From Alteribacter aurantiacus DSM 18675 (lineage in GTDB: Bacteria; Bacillota; Bacilli; Bacillales; Salisediminibacteriaceae): DNA of 64,000 nt. Shown one piece after another: positions 7,638-15,752 of the stretch; positions within the stretch are counted from its first letter, which is position 1; each line of letters starts with the position of its first letter. The notes below the pieces were generated by a model. That model saw only the letters and a program-made list of their open reading frames with translations, did not search any database and had not been told where the DNA came from. The DNA is taken from assembly GCF_000429705.1 (NCBI RefSeq), contig NZ_KE386941.1, positions 62,001-126,000 on the forward strand, read 5' to 3'. A program made the position numbers and the translations under genes.

Positions 7638-8591
7638 ATGTTTAAGAAAAAAGTATTAACATCTGCACTAGTGTTAAGTTTAGGGGTTATGGCTGCTTGT
7701 GGAGCCGATGAGGAAGAAGGTACGAACGGCGACACAGAAGGAGATTCCGCAGACGGAGCAACGGAAGAGCAAGAGTATGAGGAGCTTGTTATGGGATTCG
7801 TTCCATCAACTGACTCTGATCAAATTGCTTCCACGGTTGAGCCTCTTACAGAGCGTCTTTCTGAGGAGCTTGGTATCGATGTAGAAGGTACTGTTATGAC
7901 AAACTACTCTGCTTTGGTTGAAGCAATGGGTAGTGGACAAGTTCAAATCGGATTTATTCCAGCATTCGGTTACGTTCTTGCAAACGATCGTTATGACATT
8001 GAAGTTATTCTAAAATCCATGCGTAATGGTGACAGCTCTTACCGCGCGCAATACTCGGTTCGTGCTGACAGTGGCATTGAGACATTGGCAGATCTAGAAG
8101 GTAAAGTTTGGGCGTTTGCTGATTCTGCATCAACAAGCGGATACATCTTCCCAGGAGCACAAACGATCATCGACAACGACCTAGAGTCTTCTGATGATTT
8201 GGATAATTTCTTTGGTGACATGGTAGAAACAGGTTCTCACGATAACGCACTTGTAACGGTTCTTGAAGGCGGAGCAGACTTTGCAACAACATTTGAAGAT
8301 GCTCGTGAAGTAATCGAAGGTGACTATCCTGAAGTATTCGACGAAGAAAACGGTTTGGTTCAACTTGACTTCACAGATCCAATTCCAAACGACACCATTT
8401 CGGTTATTCCTAGTCTTTCTGATGATATGGTAGATCGCATTCGTGAAGCTTTCCTTTCTTTTAACGATGACGAAGACATGATTCAAATCATGAATGACGT
8501 TTACCGTTGGGACGCGATTGCAGAAGCTGAAGACAGCGAATACGACGTTGTTCGTGAAGCAGCTGAATTCTTTGATATCGGATTAGACTAA
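7638..8591 (+). CDS. phnD: PhnD-like ABC transporter substrate-binding lipoprotein
   Basis: 317 residues. A lipoprotein signal ends in the lipobox VMAAC with Cys21 as the modified residue, followed by an acidic linker (about 28 residues rich in Glu/Asp). The mature part (EELVMGFVPSTDSDQIASTVEPLTERLSEELG...) fits the phosphate/phosphite/phosphonate-binding PhnD family of type 2 periplasmic binding folds, including GSGQVQIGF and FADSASTSGY. It captures substrate outside the membrane for PhnC/PhnE/PhnE encoded just downstream. Annotation as a phosphonate binder rests on family only. The purine-type riboswitch upstream suggests the ligand could instead be a purine derivative or a nucleotide-like compound. 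Ribosome site GAGGAGGGG, 7 bases before ATG. Confidence 0.85.
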   Translation: MFKKKVLTSALVLSLGVMAACGADEEEGTNGDTEGDSADGATEEQEYEELVMGFVPSTDSDQIASTVEPLTERLSEELGIDVEGTVMTNYSALVEAMGSGQVQIGFIPAFGYVLANDRYDIEVILKSMRNGDSSYRAQYSVRADSGIETLADLEGKVWAFADSASTSGYIFPGAQTIIDNDLESSDDLDNFFGDMVETGSHDNALVTVLEGGADFATTFEDAREVIEGDYPEVFDEENGLVQLDFTDPIPNDTISVIPSLSDDMVDRIREAFLSFNDDEDMIQIMNDVYRWDAIAEAEDSEYDVVREAAEFFDIGLD

Positions 8592-8607
8592 TCCATTTAC
8601 TAAAACA

Positions 8608-8636
8608 AAAGAGGAGAAGATTGCCTTCTCCTCTTT
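8608..8636 (+). terminator. Intercistronic hairpin between phnD and phnC
   Basis: Twelve-base-pair stem AAAGAGGAGAAG / CTTCTCCTCTTT with a T-rich tail. Placed between the binding protein and ATPase genes it would let phnD be made in excess, as is usual for such operons. Confidence 0.65.
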
Positions 8637-8673
8637 CTTTACGAATTTAAACGGACACTTGGGGGAGTTAGAA

Positions 8674-9459
8674 ATGATCGAATTTAAAGATGTGTCTCTT
8701 GTTTATCCCAATGGAACACAAGGACTAAAAAACATTAACTTAAACATTAAACAAGGGGAATTCGTTGTTATTGTCGGCCTTTCAGGCGCCGGTAAGTCTA
8801 CATTAATTAGAAGTGTAAACCGTATGGTGACACCAACAGGTGGAGAACTTCTAGTAGATAATGAAAACATTCTTCCTTACAAAAATAAGAAACTACGAGA
8901 ACTGCGTACAAAAGTAGGGATGATCTTTCAAAACTACAATCTCGTAAAACGTTCAACTGTAATGAAGAACGTTATTGCAGGAAGACTTGGTCATACCGGA
9001 ACGCTAAAAAGTGTTCTTAACCTATACAGCAATGAAGACAAAGCTTTGGCTTACCACAACTTGCAGCGTGTGAATATCAGTGAGAAGGTTCACTCCCGTG
9101 CAGATGAGCTGAGTGGTGGACAACAGCAACGAGTAAGTATTGCCCGAGTATTAACGCAACAGCCTAAAGTGATCTTGGCCGATGAGCCGGTTGCGAGTCT
9201 TGACCCGCCGACGTCTCACCAGGTGATGACGTATTTAAGAAAAGTAAACAAAGAAGACAACATCACAACAATTGTTAACTTACACTTTATCGATATGGCA
9301 ATGGAATATGCCGACCGTATTATCGGTATGCGAGCAGGTGAAGTTGTATTTGATGGTCCCGCCAGTACGGTAAACGAAAGCACGTTCGAAGAAATTTACG
9401 GACGTAAGATTCGTGAAGAAGACATGGTAGGAGGAGAAGACGATGAAGGGAACGCCTAG
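8674..9459 (+). CDS. phnC: PhnC-like ABC transporter ATPase
   Basis: 261 residues. Walker A GLSGAGKST (35-43), signature LSGGQQQR (146-153), Walker B ILADEP (167-172) and switch region NLHF are all intact, so it should hydrolyse ATP for the importer. A frame extends upstream to a TTG at 8659, but GGGGAG stands 6 bases before the ATG at 8674, which is chosen. The stop overlaps the next gene by 17 bases, showing translational coupling. Family membership is the phosphonate importer ATPase PhnC; true substrate is set by PhnD. Confidence 0.88.
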   Translation: MIEFKDVSLVYPNGTQGLKNINLNIKQGEFVVIVGLSGAGKSTLIRSVNRMVTPTGGELLVDNENILPYKNKKLRELRTKVGMIFQNYNLVKRSTVMKNVIAGRLGHTGTLKSVLNLYSNEDKALAYHNLQRVNISEKVHSRADELSGGQQQRVSIARVLTQQPKVILADEPVASLDPPTSHQVMTYLRKVNKEDNITTIVNLHFIDMAMEYADRIIGMRAGEVVFDGPASTVNESTFEEIYGRKIREEDMVGGEDDEGNA

Positions 9460-10267
9460 TCCGCAACAAGGAACTTTTACTCCTAACAACCCGCCAGGTC
9501 TACGTGCCCAGCAGGCCAAATGGAAGCTTACCTTCGTTTTTGCGGTCGTCGTTCTCGTTTATATGTTTACTTCTTGGCAAACCAACTCTAGCTTGATTAA
9601 TCTATGGAATGGGTTGCCGGACGTCTGGAGAATGGTTGGTGAACTGTTTCCACCGAACTGGGGTTATGCAACTGAAACATGGGGCCGATTAAGCGAAACG
9701 ATTCAGATGGCAATCATTGCAACTACGGTTGCGGGGATTCTCTGTATTCCAATCAGTTTAATGGCATCGTCTAACATTGCTCCAAACAAATGGATTTATA
9801 ACATTACAAAGCAAATTATGAACATCCTACGTACCATTCCGGACCTTTTACTTGCGGTTATTTTCGTAGGAATCTTCGGTATCGGAGCTTTCTCTGGAAT
9901 TATGGCTCTTATTATTTTCTCATTGGGTATCTTGGCTAAGCTCCTTGCAGAAACGATCGAAGCAATTGATAAAAATCCGTTGGAAGCGATTCGTGCTTCT
10001 GGGGGGAACACGCTACAAGTTATTGTTTACGGTGTTATGCCGCAAATTTTACCTCAGTACACGTCGTTTACGCTTTACGTATTTGAAATCAACGTACGTG
10101 CGTCTCTTGTACTAGGTTTTGTAGGTGCCGGTGGGATCGGTCAACTCCTTCAGCGTTCAATTAGCTTTTTCCAGTATGGACGCGCCATGATGATCATTAT
10201 TATTATTTTCGTAGCCGTTGTTATCATCGAGTATATCAGCGGTAAGATTAGGGAGGAGATCATGTAA
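9443..10267 (+). CDS. phnE: PhnE-like ABC transporter permease, first copy
   Basis: 274 residues with about six membrane helices and the binding-protein-dependent permease signature (EAIRASGGNTLQVIVYGVMPQILPQ near residues 178-202) that docks on the ATPase. AGGAGG lies 8 bases before the ATG inside the end of phnC. It overlaps the next permease gene by one base (TAATG). PhnE permeases often come as two adjacent genes forming a heterodimer, as here. Confidence 0.87.
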   Translation: MKGTPSPQQGTFTPNNPPGLRAQQAKWKLTFVFAVVVLVYMFTSWQTNSSLINLWNGLPDVWRMVGELFPPNWGYATETWGRLSETIQMAIIATTVAGILCIPISLMASSNIAPNKWIYNITKQIMNILRTIPDLLLAVIFVGIFGIGAFSGIMALIIFSLGILAKLLAETIEAIDKNPLEAIRASGGNTLQVIVYGVMPQILPQYTSFTLYVFEINVRASLVLGFVGAGGIGQLLQRSISFFQYGRAMMIIIIIFVAVVIIEYISGKIREEIM

Positions 10268-11079
10268 TGGCACAACCAGAAACGCTCGTTCTACCTCCAA
10301 AGAAAAAACGTTCTACGAAAAAAGTCGTTCGCAACTGGATCATTGCAGTGTTGTTACTTGCTATGTACGTTTGGACGTTCTCAGATATCGGCATTAACTG
10401 GTCACAGATTTTTAGTGAACGTACGTTAAACAACATGACTCGTGTCGTACCGCAACTTTTCTCACCTGAGTGGGCAGTAGCTCCGGACGCTATGAGACTT
10501 ATGGGAGAAACCCTTGCTATGGCCTATACAGGTACGTTAATGGCGGCTCTCTTGGCTGTTCCGTTCGGTTTCTTCGCCGCAAAGAACATGTTCAACAGTC
10601 GTTTAATTAATACATCAGCAAAGTGGTCCCTTGATGCGATTCGTGCATTCCCAGAGATCATGCTAGCCCTGATTTTCGTAGCTGCAATCGGTCCGTCACC
10701 TTTTGCTGGGGTATTGGCGATTGCGGTTGGATCGATCGGGATGCTTGGTAAATTGTACTCAGAAGTCATTGAGTCAATTGACATGCAAGTGGTGGATTCA
10801 CTTGAAGCAAATGGTGCGAATAAGATTCAGATTCTCTTTTACGGAATTATTCCACAAGTTATTCCTGAGTTCTTGTCTTACGCCATTTATCGTTATGAAA
10901 TCGATGTTCGATCTTCCACGATTCTAGGTTTGATCGGTGCCGGTGGTATCGGTATGATGATCCAAATCTCTACGATGAACCGTAACTGGGACGAAGTAGG
11001 GATGGCCCTACTCATTATCATCATTGTAGTAACGGTCATTGACTATTTCAGTTCTTATTTAAGAAAGCGAATTGTATAA
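10267..11079 (+). CDS. phnE: PhnE-like ABC transporter permease, second copy
   Basis: 270 residues, a paralogue of the preceding permease with the same fold and the docking loop LEANGANKIQILFYGIIPQVIPE near residues 179-201. The N-terminus is Lys/Arg-rich (PPKKKRSTKKVVRN), consistent with a cytoplasmic tail before helix 1. Start ATG overlaps the TAA of the first permease. It is the last gene of the phnD-phnC-phnE-phnE operon. No phosphonate-degrading enzyme (C-P lyase, PhnX, PhnW) is nearby, which weakens a simple phosphonate role. Confidence 0.87.
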   Translation: MAQPETLVLPPKKKRSTKKVVRNWIIAVLLLAMYVWTFSDIGINWSQIFSERTLNNMTRVVPQLFSPEWAVAPDAMRLMGETLAMAYTGTLMAALLAVPFGFFAAKNMFNSRLINTSAKWSLDAIRAFPEIMLALIFVAAIGPSPFAGVLAIAVGSIGMLGKLYSEVIESIDMQVVDSLEANGANKIQILFYGIIPQVIPEFLSYAIYRYEIDVRSSTILGLIGAGGIGMMIQISTMNRNWDEVGMALLIIIIVVTVIDYFSSYLRKRIV

Positions 11080-11091
11080 CGGAACTTCCAG

Positions 11092-11120
11092 GTGCCCTTG
11101 TTTTGAGGGCATCTTTTGTT
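11092..11120 (+). terminator. Terminator of the phn operon
   Basis: Stem TGCCCT / AGGGCA followed by a T-rich tail (TCTTTTGTTTT). A second small hairpin with T tail (ACCGC...GCGGT, TTTTT) lies at about 11195-11221. Confidence 0.6.
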
Positions 11121-11247
11121 TTGCAAAAAAGGGTGAAATAGGTGGAGCGGCTCTCTTCAGGCCTTGTGTGTAGGCAAAAAGGATACGGACTTTTGACCGC
11201 TATGTTTATGTGCGGTTTTTCGTTATACTCTTTTTACCAATTATTCG

Positions 11248-11273
11248 GTCTGAACGATGAAGGATTCGGGTAT
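11248..11273 (+). promoter_or_regulatory. Candidate sigma-B promoter before lipoprotein gene
   Basis: GTCTGA, 14 bases, GGGTAT. The second box matches the sigma-B -10 consensus GGGTAT exactly; the first matches GTTTAA at four of six positions. It lies about 50 bases before the start codon. Confidence 0.35.
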
Positions 11274-11324
11274 AGATAAGGTAGAACATGTCCGTAGCCG
11301 AAATGAGTAAAGGAGAGGGAACCG

Positions 11325-11894
11325 ATGAAAAAGGGAGTTATGAAAACAACATTTGGTGTAGGGGTATTTTTGGGAGCCCTTCTCCTCTTTTCCGCTTGTG
11401 CAGAAGGGGAAGAAACGGAAGCGGTCGAAGCGGCAAAACCCCTCGTATCGGAAACGGAGGCAGGTGACTTTCTTCTTCGTTTGGTGTCAGATCAACCGAT
11501 CTATAAAACAGCAGAAGAAGTGAAACTAACTGCTAAGCTCAAGTATATTGGGGAAAAAGAACGGATCACGCTCAACCACAGCCAATCTCCCTTTCACTAT
11601 CAAATTGAAGAGGTGACTAGAGGGATCGAAGTTCCTTTCGGGAGAGAAAGAATTCAACTCACAACAGAACTGGAACGAGATCACTGGTACGAAGAGTCAT
11701 TCACAAAACCTGCGATCAGCTTGTTGAGTGAGGACAAGGATTATAAATTCTATAAAAGCTTTGTTGAAAGCGAGGGCTTTCCTCCGGGTGAATATGAAAT
11801 CGAACTTAATTCTGATTTTGAGGTCCTCACCGATGGGATAGAGGGAGGATACCTCGTTACAACAGGAGTAATCATAACTGTAATTGAAGAGTAA
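11325..11894 (+). CDS. Predicted lipoprotein, unknown function
   Basis: 189 residues. Signal peptide with lipobox LFSAC, Cys25 being the lipidated residue, then an acidic linker. The mature part is beta-rich (DFLLRLVSDQPIYKTAEEVKLTAKLKYIG...) and ends in VTTGVIITVIEE, suggesting one Ig-like or beta-sandwich domain on the outer membrane face. I do not recognise the family. GGAGAGGG lies 6 bases before ATG. A sigma-B-like promoter upstream would make it a stress-inducible surface protein. It is monocistronic, with a terminator and then a 41-bp repeat array downstream. Confidence 0.75.
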   Translation: MKKGVMKTTFGVGVFLGALLLFSACAEGEETEAVEAAKPLVSETEAGDFLLRLVSDQPIYKTAEEVKLTAKLKYIGEKERITLNHSQSPFHYQIEEVTRGIEVPFGRERIQLTTELERDHWYEESFTKPAISLLSEDKDYKFYKSFVESEGFPPGEYEIELNSDFEVLTDGIEGGYLVTTGVIITVIEE

Positions 11895-11897
11895 TAG

Positions 11898-11930
11898 GAG
11901 CTGCTTCTTGGATGAGGCGGCTTTTTTTGT
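11898..11930 (+). terminator. Terminator of the lipoprotein gene
   Basis: Stem AGCTGC...GCGGCT followed by seven T. Confidence 0.65.
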
Positions 11931-11970
11931 TGTTGTTAAATGTGATGGTGGGGTGTGGGAGCGGGAGAGC

Positions 11971-12100
11971 TAAAACCGCTAATTTTAAAATAAGTCAGCC
12001 AATCCCACAATTAACTCCGCTAATTTTAAAATAAGTACGCCAATCCCACATTTATCTCCGCTAAACGAAAAATAAGTACGTTATCCGAATCCCGAAAGAG
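11971..12100 (+). repeat. 41-bp tandem intergenic array (family A, copy 1)
   Basis: CCGCTAA cores start at 11976, 12017 and 12058, exactly 41 bases apart. The first two units share CCGCTAATTTTAAAATAAGT and CCAATCCCACA. Each unit is made of two degenerate halves of about 20.5 bases (CCGCTAAT... and AGCCAATC...). The array ends in CCGAATCCCGAAAGAG. Related arrays with the same end and orientation are at 30908 and 37265. Confidence 0.85.
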
Positions 12101-12152
12101 TTCAACAGCCTCTCTCTCCAAACAAATAAAGAAAGCAAAAAAAGAACGGACG

Positions 12153-12161
12153 TGATATAAT
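12153..12161 (+). promoter_or_regulatory. Extended -10 promoter of the AzgA permease gene
   Basis: TGATATAAT, a perfect extended -10 (TG-n-TATAAT). No good -35 box is present, as is usual for extended -10 promoters. Confidence 0.55.
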
Positions 12162-12167
12162 CTTAAA

Positions 12168-12210
12168 TTGGTTCGTGTTTTTTGAACCAGCTTGGCGTTA
12201 CGTTGCCAAG
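12168..12210 (+). promoter_or_regulatory. Tandem hairpins in the permease leader
   Basis: Directly after the expected transcript start come two adjacent hairpins: TGGTTC-loop-GAACCA (12169-12189) and CTTGGC-GTTACGTT-GCCAAG (12191-12210). The start codon follows 38 bases later. They do not match the purine riboswitch or any leader I can name. They could protect the 5' end or take part in regulation. Confidence 0.4.
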
Positions 12211-12248
12211 AGGTCGGGCGAGGGGCTACTAGTAAAGGAGAAGATAGA

Positions 12249-13547
12249 GTGAACCAGAGACTTAATCGCTGGTTTCAGATCGATGAACACAACTCAACAA
12301 TTAAGAAAGAAATGATGGCGGGAATGGTGGCGTTCTTTACGATTGTATATATCGTAATCGTAAATGCTGCAATTTTATCCGACGCAGGAATTCCTCTTGT
12401 AGCAGGGATTATTGCAACGGTTTTTGTATCATTTCTCGGGAGTATGATTATGGGCTTATGGGCGAATGCGCCGATTTTGCTCGTACCAGGCATGGGGATT
12501 AATGCCATGTTTGTGTACACATTTGTCCATTCAATGGGGCTGATGTGGCAAGAAGCTCTTGCTGTTGTTGTGTTATCAGGGGTGATCTTTTGTGTAATTG
12601 CCTTTACGAAGCTTGCTCCGATTATTACTGAATCCATTCCTACCTCTTTAAAAGAAGCCATTGCTGTCGGGATCGGGATTTTCTTAACCTTTATCGGCCT
12701 TCAGCAAGGTGGGTTGGTTATATCCGATGAATCTACTTTTGTGACGCTCGGTAATATTTCCGAGGCAAACGTAATCGTAACCATCGTTACACTATTTGTA
12801 GCTGTAACGTTATTTATTAGACAAGTACCAGGCAACTTTTTGATCAGCATTGTATTTGGTACGGTTCTTGCTTATTTCTTAGGCGTTTTAGGAACCGGAG
12901 AAGCGACATCCATGTCACTGGCACCATACGGAGAAGTATTTTTTGGATTCTCGTTTTCCAGTTGGATGACAATCGCTTTTATGGCGGCCACGTTTTCTTT
13001 GGTTATGGTGATTGTGTTTGAAAATATCGGACTCATTCATGGACATCTCAATATGGTCGGTGCCCCGCACAAATATAAACGAACACTTCAAGCGAACGCC
13101 GTTTCCGTGTTGTCTTGCGGCTTTTTAGGTACAAGTCCCACAGTTGCAACGGTTGAAAGTGCAGCAGGGATTGCTGCCGGAGGTCGTACCGGTCTAACGA
13201 CAATTACAACAGGGTTTTTATTCTTAGGCTCTCTGTTTTTTATTCCATTCATTACAATGATTCCTCCAAGTGCGATTGCACCGGTGCTGATCATTATTGG
13301 TGGACTGATGATGCAAAACATACAAAAGATCAACTTGAACGACTTTTCAGAAGGCTTCCCAGCTTTTCTTGTGATCGTTCTGATTCCATTAACCTATAGC
13401 ATTGCTGACGGCATTGCGTTTGGTTTTGTCGCTTACCCGTTATTGAAATTACTCTTGGGTAAACGTCGAGAATTAAACACGCCGTTGGTGATCATCTCAA
13501 CGCTGTTTTTCCTAAATTTCGTATTGCAAATTTGGAGCGGCGGATAA
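12249..13547 (+). CDS. AzgA-type NCS2 purine permease
   Basis: 432 residues with 12-14 membrane helices, of the AzgA subgroup of the nucleobase:cation symporter 2 family (B. subtilis PbuG and PbuO, about 430-440 residues). Visible family features are the opening WFQIDEHNSTIKKEMMAGMVAFFT, the segment PGMGINAMFVYT and the TM8-TM10 stretch with FENIGLIHGH and GTSPTVATVESAAGIAAGGRTGLT. It should import hypoxanthine, guanine or adenine with H+. An upstream in-frame ATG at 12192 lies inside the leader hairpins. The GTG at 12249 has AAAGGAG 8 bases ahead and gives the family's normal N-terminus, so it is chosen. It ends just before a palindromic repeat. Confidence 0.9.
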   Translation: MNQRLNRWFQIDEHNSTIKKEMMAGMVAFFTIVYIVIVNAAILSDAGIPLVAGIIATVFVSFLGSMIMGLWANAPILLVPGMGINAMFVYTFVHSMGLMWQEALAVVVLSGVIFCVIAFTKLAPIITESIPTSLKEAIAVGIGIFLTFIGLQQGGLVISDESTFVTLGNISEANVIVTIVTLFVAVTLFIRQVPGNFLISIVFGTVLAYFLGVLGTGEATSMSLAPYGEVFFGFSFSSWMTIAFMAATFSLVMVIVFENIGLIHGHLNMVGAPHKYKRTLQANAVSVLSCGFLGTSPTVATVESAAGIAAGGRTGLTTITTGFLFLGSLFFIPFITMIPPSAIAPVLIIIGGLMMQNIQKINLNDFSEGFPAFLVIVLIPLTYSIADGIAFGFVAYPLLKLLLGKRRELNTPLVIISTLFFLNFVLQIWSGG

Positions 13548-13552
13548 AAAAG

Positions 13553-13638
13553 GTTCCTCTACGCTTTTACGAGAGACCACTGAAAAAGTTGAAGATCAAA
13601 CTTTCTCAGTGCCTCGTTTTTATAAGCGTAGGGGATTT
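13553..13638. repeat. Nested hairpin: solo MITE-end element inside a larger stem
   Basis: Inner hairpin CACTGAAAAAGTT / AACTTTCTCAGTG at about 13574-13617 matches the ends of the element at 4785-4967. It is flanked by CTACGCTT...ACGAG and CTCGT...AAGCGTAG, which pair around it. The whole lies between the permease stop and sfsA and may double as a terminator (T run at 13636). Confidence 0.6.
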
Positions 13639-13687
13639 TTGTGTATAATGAAGCCATCATCCCAAATGATTTAAGGAGGAAATACAG

Positions 13688-14404
13688 ATGGTCAGTCACT
13701 CGTTTGGTCCTCTTGTGAAAAGTACGTTCGTAAAAAGACCGAATCGATTTATTTTGATATGCAAGTTGGAAAATGGAGAAGAAGTCACGGTGCACCTTCC
13801 GGACCCTGGACGTTTAAAGGAGCTTCTCCTTCCTGGAACAGACGTAATGCTTCGCTATGTGGACGATAAAAACAGGAAAACGAACTGGTCAGCCGTTCTT
13901 GTGAGCCGAGGTGATGGGGGGTGGGTAAGTGTGAATTCCCAGCTTCCAAACCTTTTGGCTAAAGATGCAGTGGAAAAAAAGCTGATTGCGGAGTTTGAAG
14001 GATGGACCTATCTTCGCTCTGAATTTAAAAAGGGAGGTTCGCGTTGGGATCTGTTGATGGAACACGAAGATGGACGGAAGATGGTCGTGGAAGTCAAAGG
14101 CGTATCTCTTGTATATGAAGAAGGAGCAGGAGCGTTTCCCGACGCTGTCACAGCGAGAGGAGCCAAGCATGTAAGAGAACTCGGTCATATAGCACAGGAA
14201 GAAGGATGGGAAGCGGCGCTCTTCTTCGTCGCTCAACGAGACGACTTGCGTAGCATCACGCCAGCGCGGCATATTGATCCAAACTTTGCTGACGCCATGG
14301 AAGAAGCAAATGCAAAAGGGGTAACGATCATTGGACGAAAGTGTAGCATCACACCAGATCATATAAACATGAACACCGACGATCCCCTGACGATCCTCTT
14401 ATAA
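13688..14404 (+). CDS. sfsA: SfsA family nuclease-fold protein
   Basis: 238 residues, the family's normal size. Family motifs: RFILICKLENGEEVTVHLPDPGRL (residues 19-42), VEVKGVSL (about 137-144, the PD-(D/E)XK-like core), and FPDAVTARGAKHVREL (about 153-168). SfsA was named for sugar fermentation stimulation in E. coli; later work links the fold to nuclease activity, and its role in Firmicutes is unclear. AAGGAGG lies 8 bases before the ATG. It is flanked by a palindromic repeat upstream and a strong symmetrical terminator downstream, so it is a single-gene unit. Confidence 0.9.
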   Translation: MVSHSFGPLVKSTFVKRPNRFILICKLENGEEVTVHLPDPGRLKELLLPGTDVMLRYVDDKNRKTNWSAVLVSRGDGGWVSVNSQLPNLLAKDAVEKKLIAEFEGWTYLRSEFKKGGSRWDLLMEHEDGRKMVVEVKGVSLVYEEGAGAFPDAVTARGAKHVRELGHIAQEEGWEAALFFVAQRDDLRSITPARHIDPNFADAMEEANAKGVTIIGRKCSITPDHINMNTDDPLTILL

Positions 14405-14443
14405 GAAAAACGCCTTGGAAGAGCACTCTTCCAAGGCGTTTTT
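14405..14443. terminator. Bidirectional terminator after sfsA
   Basis: AAAAACGCCTTGGAAGAG / CTCTTCCAAGGCGTTTTT with a two-base loop; a near-perfect 18-bp stem with A and T tails on both sides. Confidence 0.9.
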
Positions 14444-14493
14444 CTATTTACACTACCTTTTAAGGCATGTCAACAACAAACACGGCATTGTGC

Positions 14494-14506
14494 GGGGGCA
14501 GACCCC
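14494..14506. repeat. GGGGTC-type short palindrome
   Basis: GGGGGCAGACCCC, an imperfect copy of the palindrome seen at 19435-19455 and 20229-20241. Confidence 0.4.
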
Positions 14507-14600
14507 TGAACTTTCTGAACTTACTCTTTTGAATGGAGCGAGGGGAATTTTGGCATACTAGGTTTTATATGTGAATGGATAACGATGAGGGGTGTGTGGA

Positions 14601-15536
14601 ATGAACAAGATAAGTACGAAGCGAATGGGGCTTGTGGCTCTGTCGTTCATTATTATGACAATGATCATCCTTACTGGTTGTGCAGCAAACCAAGACCAAG
14701 CGAGAGAGCCGAACAGAGATAATATCGGAATTCAAGGCGATACTGAACCGATGTATCCTTCTGCTGGAACGACAGCCCAACCGGCCGGCGGTCCAGAATA
14801 TGCTGCAAGAGAGGAAATGGAACCAGATTTGCCTTCCGCCTATGCAGGGCAAGCCGATAAAGGAGACGTGTCCCTAGAGAATGTAGGCTTTGGGGAACTG
14901 CAAAAGCAATTTCCCGATACGGTTGTTTGGCGAGGGCCAACAAACCAAAAACGAGTGGCTCTGACGTTTGATGATGGTCCGGATCCTCGTTTCACCCCAG
15001 CTATTCTTGATGAACTAGACAGTCAGGATGTGAAAGCGACGTTCTTTGTTATGGGAGCAAGAGCGAAGGGCCATCCTGACATTTTAAAGAGGATGCATCG
15101 TGAAGGCCATGCGATTGGTAACCACACTTACTGGCATCCGAACTTGGAAGGAGAGTCTGTCGGACAATTGCGATGGGAAATGGATCAAACGAACGATGTT
15201 CTTCAAAACCTGCTTGGCATGAGAACCGATTTGTTCCGACCTCCATACGGCATTTTCGGAACGGCTCATACAGAAAGCCTGGCTACCAATAGCGAAACGG
15301 CTGTCTTTTGGACGGTTGACACAAGAGACTGGGACGGCCCTTCTTCAGAAGAGATCTTCGAATCCGTGATGGAGGATACAGATAATGGTTCGATTATTCT
15401 CATGCACGATGGATCTCACTGGACTGTTGATATGAGCAATACGGTAAACGCCCTCGGTCCGATCATCACAGAATTAAAGAATCAAGGGTACGAATTTGTC
15501 ACAGTACCTGAATTGTTGAACTTGAACGGGAATTAA
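14601..15536 (+). CDS. Polysaccharide deacetylase lipoprotein (NodB domain, CE4)
   Basis: 311 residues. A lipoprotein signal ends in ILTGC (Cys27), followed by about 85 poorly ordered, acidic and Pro/Gly-rich residues, then a NodB domain. The domain keeps all five CE4 motifs: TFDDGPDPRF, the metal triad HTYWHP (His and His with the Asp of motif 1), RPPYG, DTRDWDG and ILMHDG. It should therefore be an active metal-dependent deacetylase acting on peptidoglycan or another N-acetylated glycan at the cell surface. The frame extends to a GTG at 14592, but GAGGGG sits 8 bases before the ATG at 14601. Flanked by terminators; monocistronic. Confidence 0.88.
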   Translation: MNKISTKRMGLVALSFIIMTMIILTGCAANQDQAREPNRDNIGIQGDTEPMYPSAGTTAQPAGGPEYAAREEMEPDLPSAYAGQADKGDVSLENVGFGELQKQFPDTVVWRGPTNQKRVALTFDDGPDPRFTPAILDELDSQDVKATFFVMGARAKGHPDILKRMHREGHAIGNHTYWHPNLEGESVGQLRWEMDQTNDVLQNLLGMRTDLFRPPYGIFGTAHTESLATNSETAVFWTVDTRDWDGPSSEEIFESVMEDTDNGSIILMHDGSHWTVDMSNTVNALGPIITELKNQGYEFVTVPELLNLNGN

Positions 15537-15548
15537 TATGTCTGATTG

Positions 15549-15586
15549 ATGCCTTTATTGGAGCGTACTCTGTTAAGGGCATTTTT
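15549..15586 (+). terminator. Terminator of the deacetylase gene
   Basis: ATGCCTT...AAGGGCAT stem with an 18-base loop followed by TTTTT. Confidence 0.55.
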
Positions 15587-15752
15587 CTTTGAAGTTTGTG
15601 TGTCGATGTTCTCTGTCTTCTTTTCCTGCCGGTAATAATGAACCCCCATATTGATAAACGAAAGTCTGATTTGACCATCCGTAGTTTTAAGACAAACGTT
15701 CGCCATCATACAGATGAAAGAGAAAATGTCTAAGAATGATGGAGGGACTGCT

